From assembly GCF_000182925.2 (NCBI RefSeq), contig NC_026506.1, positions 2,914,001 to 2,978,000 on the forward strand: a stretch of DNA of 64,000 bases, written 5' to 3'. Under the pieces are notes generated by a model. That model was given only the letters and a program-made list of their open reading frames with translations, searched no databases and was not told the DNA's origin. This DNA is from Neurospora crassa OR74A. Lineage: Eukaryota > Ascomycota > Sordariomycetes > Sordariales > Sordariaceae. Of this stretch, positions 59,272 through 64,000 are shown piece by piece. Within the stretch, counting starts at the first letter, position 1, and every line of letters begins with the position of its first letter. Made by a program: the position numbers and the translations under genes.

Positions 59272-59276
59272 CAAAG
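59272..59276. repeat. 5-bp TSD of Gypsy D, right
   Basis: CAAAG. Confidence 0.88.
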
Positions 59277-60110
59277 GGTAATTTAAAGTCTTCTATTATA
59301 TTAATCCTTTTTAGGACTAATATCCGTTTCTCTAATACTTCCTTTACCTTCTCTATATTTATAAGATTCTAATTATATTCTTCTTCTTCTTTAGTTTTTT
59401 TATTTTTTCTTCCTACTTAGACCTAAATTTCTTAAGGGTAGTAGTTTGAACCAGTTTATTCGTATTACTACGCTCTCTAATATTCGGCTTCGACCCCGGG
59501 TAACAGTTATATATAATTAATTATTCTATCCCTTTTTCTTTATATTACATTGTCGAATTTAATTGGCTTACTATATAGGGAGTAAATAAATTAAATCTCT
59601 AACATTATACCTATATAAGGAGGCGAATAACCCCCGGGCTAGTTTTATTCTTTAAATCTTAATTAGGATAATAGAGGTTGAGGTCTCCGATAGCGATTAG
59701 ATTTCCCGCTAGGGGTCCGGCCTCGATGAATTTAAAGAGTAGTAATTCCTACTAATATTTTAGCGTTCTTTACGTAAGGATAGGAGAGTAGATAGAATAA
59801 ATAGTTATTAAATCCCTTAAATTTTTAAATATAATTATAGTCTAATTTTTTCCGGCTTAGAAATTTAAATCCTTTAAATTCTATTTTTTATTTATATATA
59901 TTACCGCCCTTCCTTTCTCCAAATAATCAACCCCAAAATATCTTTCGCCTCTAGAATAATAAATATCCCTATTTAAATTTTTATTTGATTCTTAGATTAC
60001 TATAATATTATAAGTTTCTTCTTATTTAAATAGAAGTTTTCCCTTCTTATACGACTTCCCTATATTCTAATAAAGTATTTTTAATTAGACTATTAGTTAC
60101 TCTAAGATAA
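59277..60110 (-). pseudogene. LINE ORF2 endonuclease remnant, copy 6
   Basis: N-terminal part of ORF2. The minus strand near 59690-59660 reads IGDLNLYYPN, the APE endonuclease GDFN motif. Collinear with copy 5 from 29427 onward. Its other half lies at 51091 and below. Confidence 0.78.
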
Positions 60111-60149
60111 GGTTCCTTTTAATCCCTCAGTGGAAGATAAGGGTACTAC

Positions 60150-61960
60150 TTCCCTAAGGGGGGCTATAATTATATAAGCGCTATTATTACTATACAACTA
60201 ACTTCCCTCTGTATTTGATAAATATATATAGTATTTATTTATTAGACTTTATAGGTTTATAAGTTTCGGCCGGGCGGATAGGCTAATTAACTTTCTTAGC
60301 CGTTCCCTCTTTATATTTCCTATAATATATTTCTCTAAAGTAGTAATAGTATAGGAATTAAGGGGGACGTTTAGTAGGACGCCCTTATTTATAATTTCTA
60401 TTATTAGTTCTAAAACTTTTTTGATTAGGTTTTTACAGGGGGCGAATACTTGCGGCCTTTTAATATATATAATAAACGCCTTTATAATTACCTTCTGGAA
60501 AATAGGGTATTCTTTACAATTATACGTATAATACCCCTTCTTCTTATACGGTTTATAATAAATAAGTAATTTATTTTTATTAAACGGGTAATTTATTTCG
60601 CTGAAGCGTTCTTCTTTATATTTAACTTTATTGTAATGGGTGTAAATATTATTTTAATAGTAGAATCTTACTATATGTCCGATTCCCTAATATTTAAAAT
60701 ATTATTAAACGTTATTCGAAGTTTGGAACGGTTTATACGGGTATACGCTACCGTCCTAAAGGAAGAGGTTATTTTAAAGGAAGTATACTACTAATACAGT
60801 AGCGATTTCTATAAGGAGTAGGCTTCTATTCTCTCCGTTTCTTTTCTTCTATAGCCGAACTCTAATAATAGATACTTCCGGGTTCCTCTCCTTTACTATA
60901 TTCGAGATAACTTCCGCTATAGTATAATTATTAATATTATTCTAGGGTATACCCCGAATTAGTATACTTATAATATTTATAGTAATAAAAATGATGGAGG
61001 CGAAAATTTCTATAGCCTATATTCAATTTTACTAGTACTAATTATATATAAATTTATTAAATATAATTATATAATCTTTAGTCGTTAGTATCCTAATAGT
61101 TATATAGATTATTAACTTAGGTTTCTTCTTATTTAAGTAAGTAGTTAGGGTTGTCTTCGTATCTTCGTTCGAACGGTTTATAAATTCGGTAGTAATTATT
61201 ACTCCCTTAATAGTAAATTGCTATTCGAAATTAGAGGGGACAAACTTCTTAATAGTAGTAGGTAGTTATTAGAGGGTAATACAGACTTTACTTAGGCTAG
61301 CTTTCGTTATAATATTAATTTAATACTTTAGTATTTTTTAAACGCCTTTTTTAATCTCCTTTAGAATATCTTTCTTTAAGTTATCAAAATCCTTCTTAGT
61401 AATAAACTAGTCGGTTCTAACTTTATTAACTTCGGGTTATATAAATTTACTTTTTTTAATGTATACCTTTATAAATTCGAGAAGGAACTTTCGAACCTGG
61501 CGATAGTCCTTAGTCGAAATAATATTATAATCTATAGATTTATTTATTTTAGTAATAAACTTCTTCAATATTTTATTGTTTTTATTAATTTTATCCGAGG
61601 TTTTCGTAGTAAGTACGGCTTCGAAATCGTTATATACTAAAATTTCCGCAAGCAGGTTGTAAATACTATTTTCGAATCTACAAGTACTGCTATCGATAAT
61701 TATCGGCAACGACGATATAACGCCGTCGTTGTGCTCGTCGGAGGATATCTTGGGGGACGTAAACGACCCTCCTGAGTCGATTGCCGTTGTCGGTTTTCGT
61801 TTTGGAGCACTCCTCGACCAGAAATCGGCGTTTCCGGTTCCAAAGCAGTTTTTAAGGAAAATGGATTGAATCTCACAGAAATAGTTAAATTAGTAGAAAC
61901 GTTATTAGTAAGGGCACTAGTGCTAGCGCTAGGGGCGGCGGCTACCTTTTTAACTAACAT
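60150..61960 (-). pseudogene. LINE ORF1 (gag-like, zinc knuckle), copy 6
   Basis: Begins at an ATG at 61960 with an open piece of 86 codons (MLVKKVAAAPSAST...), a Ser/Thr/Pro-rich N-terminus. An overlapping open piece at 61709-61437 is acidic and basic mixed (KINKNNKILKKFITKINKS). A zinc knuckle near 60590-60515 reads YKPYKKKGYYTYNCKEY, with two Cys and the His changed to Tyr and one Cys kept. The order matches ORF1 of Tad1-type LINEs. Broken by stops and at least one frameshift between the two open pieces. Confidence 0.65.
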
Positions 61961-61980
61961 TTTCTTTCTAAACCTCTAAA

Positions 61981-62906
61981 TATCGAGTACCTTCTCGGAA
62001 TAGCAAACCCAACAAACCTTAATTCATTAATATAGTGACTACAAGCGAGATACTTCTAGATTCTATCAGGTAAAGCCTACCCGCACCCCAACCGTTCCTA
62101 CCCGCACCCCATGTCAACCGACATGTAAAGTATTAGGTTTTAGCGGTAAGTTTCTGTCAGGAACGTAGGCGAAAGGTAGGCTGAGGTGACTACGGTCGTG
62201 GCTATACGTAGGGGACGGTAAGTTAGGGGTTAATACAAAGATATATTAATAATTACCGACTACAATGAACTACGCTCTATCGAATTTCTTTTATACTAGT
62301 GTAAACTCTGTTTATCCGTTAATGAGCGTTGTGGAGCCCCGTACTAGTCTGGCGCCCCAATACGGTACCGGATTATCCTTCCCACGAGCCCGACCTAATA
62401 TAAGTATTATTATTATTAATCCAACGCTTCGGCCGACGAAGGGGAGTAGTAACCATTAGGGTACTTTTATATACGAACTTTTAACTTCCTAATACAACCC
62501 CCCTCCTTATAGGTTCCGTCCTCGGAACCTTTATAATTAATATTAGTAGGCGCTGCTATAGTGTTATTAAATTAAAATTAATTAAAAGGATTAAAAGTAA
62601 TAGTTAGAAAAATATTTTGTAGTAGATCCCGGTTAGGCGGTAGAAGGTATTAGTATTATATTATTATAGTATTATTAGGCTGGAATTTATAGAGTATAGG
62701 TAAATATTAATTAATATACTATTTTATAATAAGGATTTAGTCCAGCGATATAGGATACTCGTATTGTATTGCTAGCGAAGGTATAATATTCTTACTAATT
62801 AATTCGGGCGAACTATTATTTACTACAACTACCGACGCTATATTCCGGATATTATAACTATTCTGCTACCGGTAAACCGCCCGCTATAATATTGGTATTA
62901 TAATAT
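61981..62906. other. unassigned, lightly mutated sequence right of the LINE
   Basis: Contains a doubled CCTACCCGCACCCCA unit (62077-62112 region) and near-normal composition to about 62460, then AT-rich sequence. A plus-strand open frame 62265-62459 (64 codons) has no recognisable domain and no support as a gene. It may include the LINE 5' untranslated region or the remainder of Copia 2 gag; I could not decide. Confidence 0.3.
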
Positions 62907-63150
62907 CTATTCTTATAAGCTCCAAATACGGATACAAAACCGGCATTAAATTCAAAAAGCTAACCGGGTTCCCGACCGTTACTAAGATTATTACCCTACA
63001 GCGTACGAGGTGATAAGTATCGTTTTACCTATTCTTATAAATTCCAAATACGGATATTAAATTAATGTTAAATTTAAAGAGCTAACTAGGTTCCTAACTA
63101 TTACTAAAATTATTACCCTACAGCGTACGAAGTAATAAATATCGTTTTAT
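62907..63150. repeat. tandem duplication, 2 x 122 bp
   Basis: 62907-63028 and 63029-63150 are direct repeats (for example TTACCCTACAGCGTACGA in both); the second is more RIP-altered. Abuts the Copia LTR at 63153. Confidence 0.8.
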
Positions 63151-63152
63151 CT

Positions 63153-63322
63153 TGGACTCGTGGGCACAAGAAGTGTGTTGATTGTGCTAAGCTAAGAACG
63201 AGAAAGGAAAAGAACTGTGGAGGGCTAAAATACATAGTGGTGGCGCCCTAATGGGCCCCACATGCGACCAACCAATTCGGGCATGCCAGTGAATACCAAT
63301 CTGGGCACTCCACACCACAACA
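63153..63322 (-). repeat. Copia LTR (inverted copy), 170 bp
   Basis: Starts TGTTGTGG (at 63322) and ends CGAGTCCA (at 63153) on the minus strand. Next to it 63323-63345 is a diverged duplicate of the first 23 bp of the LTR, absent from the left copy. Confidence 0.8.
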
Positions 63323-64000
63323 TTTGGGCGCTCTACACTACAATACCCCCCCGTAGCCCGAAACAAGCTCTATAAATTTATCCTCCCTCTTATTCCTATA
63401 AACCAAGGTATAATCTTTACTAATTACCTTTTCTAATCTAAAGTAGGCCCCTTTTCTTCGTCTATTAATATAGCCAATTAAACTTATTAAAAAATTTTAG
63501 CGCCCGTACTAAGACGGGAAGCTGCTTAGTACTTAGATTCCTACTTAAGGGTAAAATACTAGCCAAAATATCGCTAATCTAACCCTTCTACTGTAAGATC
63601 TATCATTCTACGTAACAATCCCTCTTCTTACTTTAAAACGCTTTAATTATAGTATATAGTCTTCCTTAAACTACCTTACTATTACTAATCCTAATGGGGG
63701 TGCTATAGGGACGCCTATAGTATAGCGGTTTATGTAGGATGCCCGTAGCCGCTACTAATATAAATTTAGAAAGTTCGTGTATTTAACTCCCTACTATTAA
63801 CTTCTTTTCTCTTTAAATATTCAATTATTATACTACTAACCTCTCTCAAATCTCTCTCATCTTTAAATCTTAGTATTAATTATATATATAGCTATTTTAG
63901 GGAAATAGGAGACGTAAGACCGCTGTAAGACGTACTATCTCTCGGTACTATTAATGGTTATTCTATAAAAGGGTATATTATAAGGTATTCGATTAGGGTG
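63153..64000 (-). mobile_element. second Copia copy, minus strand, 3' end only
   Basis: LTR 63153-63322 followed on the minus strand by 3' untranslated sequence up to the window edge, the inverted counterpart of 4897-5750. The coding part lies to the right of the window. The two copies point towards each other. Confidence 0.88.

Larger units (their letters stand above)
46741..61980 (-). mobile_element. LINE copy 6 (Tad1-like), longest copy, split by Gypsy D
   Basis: Minus-strand LINE of about 7 kb once Gypsy D is removed: ORF1 (about 61960-60150), ORF2 endonuclease (about 60110-59277), then after Gypsy D the RT and C-terminus (51091-48370), then the 3' region with the opposite-strand gene and the 3' terminus at 46741. 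The D insertion duplicated CAAAG inside ORF2. The 5' end beyond ORF1 is not defined. Confidence 0.85.

Noticed and set aside
62265-62459. Plus-strand 64-codon open frame
   Set aside because: No recognisable domain, no promoter evidence, and an isolated position between repeats. Too weak to call.
1-64000. Mitochondrial or endosymbiont origin because of high AT
   Set aside because: LTR elements, LINEs and a MULE with RIP-type transitions and islands of normal composition point to a nuclear fungal genome.
1-64000. CRISPR arrays
   Set aside because: No regularly spaced short direct repeats were seen. The short repeats at 8719-8769 and 15419-15505 are too few and lack spacers of even size.

Overview
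The window is a gene-free, AT-rich block of nested transposable elements, most likely from a filamentous ascomycete (Pezizomycotina). Differences between repeat copies are almost all C to T or G to A, concentrated where CpA/TpG became TpA. This is the signature of repeat-induced point mutation (RIP). Reading frames are full of TAA/TAG stops made from CAA, CAG and TGG codons, and catalytic D and zinc-knuckle C codons have become N and Y. I found no intact host gene, rRNA or CRISPR array. Six runs of exactly 100 N are assembly gaps. Host species cannot be named from this sequence.

Layout. (1) 1-5750: a Copia element on +, ending in a 173-bp LTR; its LTR and 3' region recur inverted at 63153-64000, belonging to a second, minus-strand Copia that runs off the window. 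(2) 5751-14481: an unidentified RIP-degraded region carrying three LINE copies (6687-10911, 11402-11545, 12680-13269), one barely mutated ~0.9-kb insert with telomere-type repeats and a tRNA-like sequence (8274-9175), and a solo Gypsy LTR (13705-13940). (3) 14482-19505: a LINE fragment (15572-17001) and a minus-strand Copia remnant with protease and integrase. (4) 19506-46735: chromovirus-type Gypsy element B, opened by Gypsy tandem C (27477-43114; three LTRs, two internal regions, itself carrying a LINE at 29427-34301) and by a Mutator-like DNA transposon (43442-46672) sitting inside B's 3' LTR. (5) 46741-61980: the longest LINE copy, minus strand, split by an 8.18-kb Gypsy element D (51092-59271). 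(6) 61981-63152: unassigned sequence with a tandem repeat.

The insertion order can be read from target-site duplications (TSDs) at the junctions: GAAAT for B, GTAGA for C, TATTTAAA for the Mutator-like element, CAAAG for D, GGGAG for the solo LTR, and 17-19 bp duplications for two LINE fragments. The LTR lengths agree exactly (235 bp twice in B once the transposon is removed; 243 bp three times in C).

The most unusual item is the LINE family. Six copies share one 3' end and are cut back to different depths at the 5' side, as expected of target-primed reverse transcription. Upstream of that 3' end every sufficiently long copy carries about 1.6 kb in which the better reading frame lies on the opposite strand. 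It has a TATAAATA box 150-159 bp before a common start, beginning MASSG in the least mutated copy. The LINE thus appears to carry a convergent gene of its own in its 3' region. All coordinates were read by eye, so element edges without a TSD are approximate.
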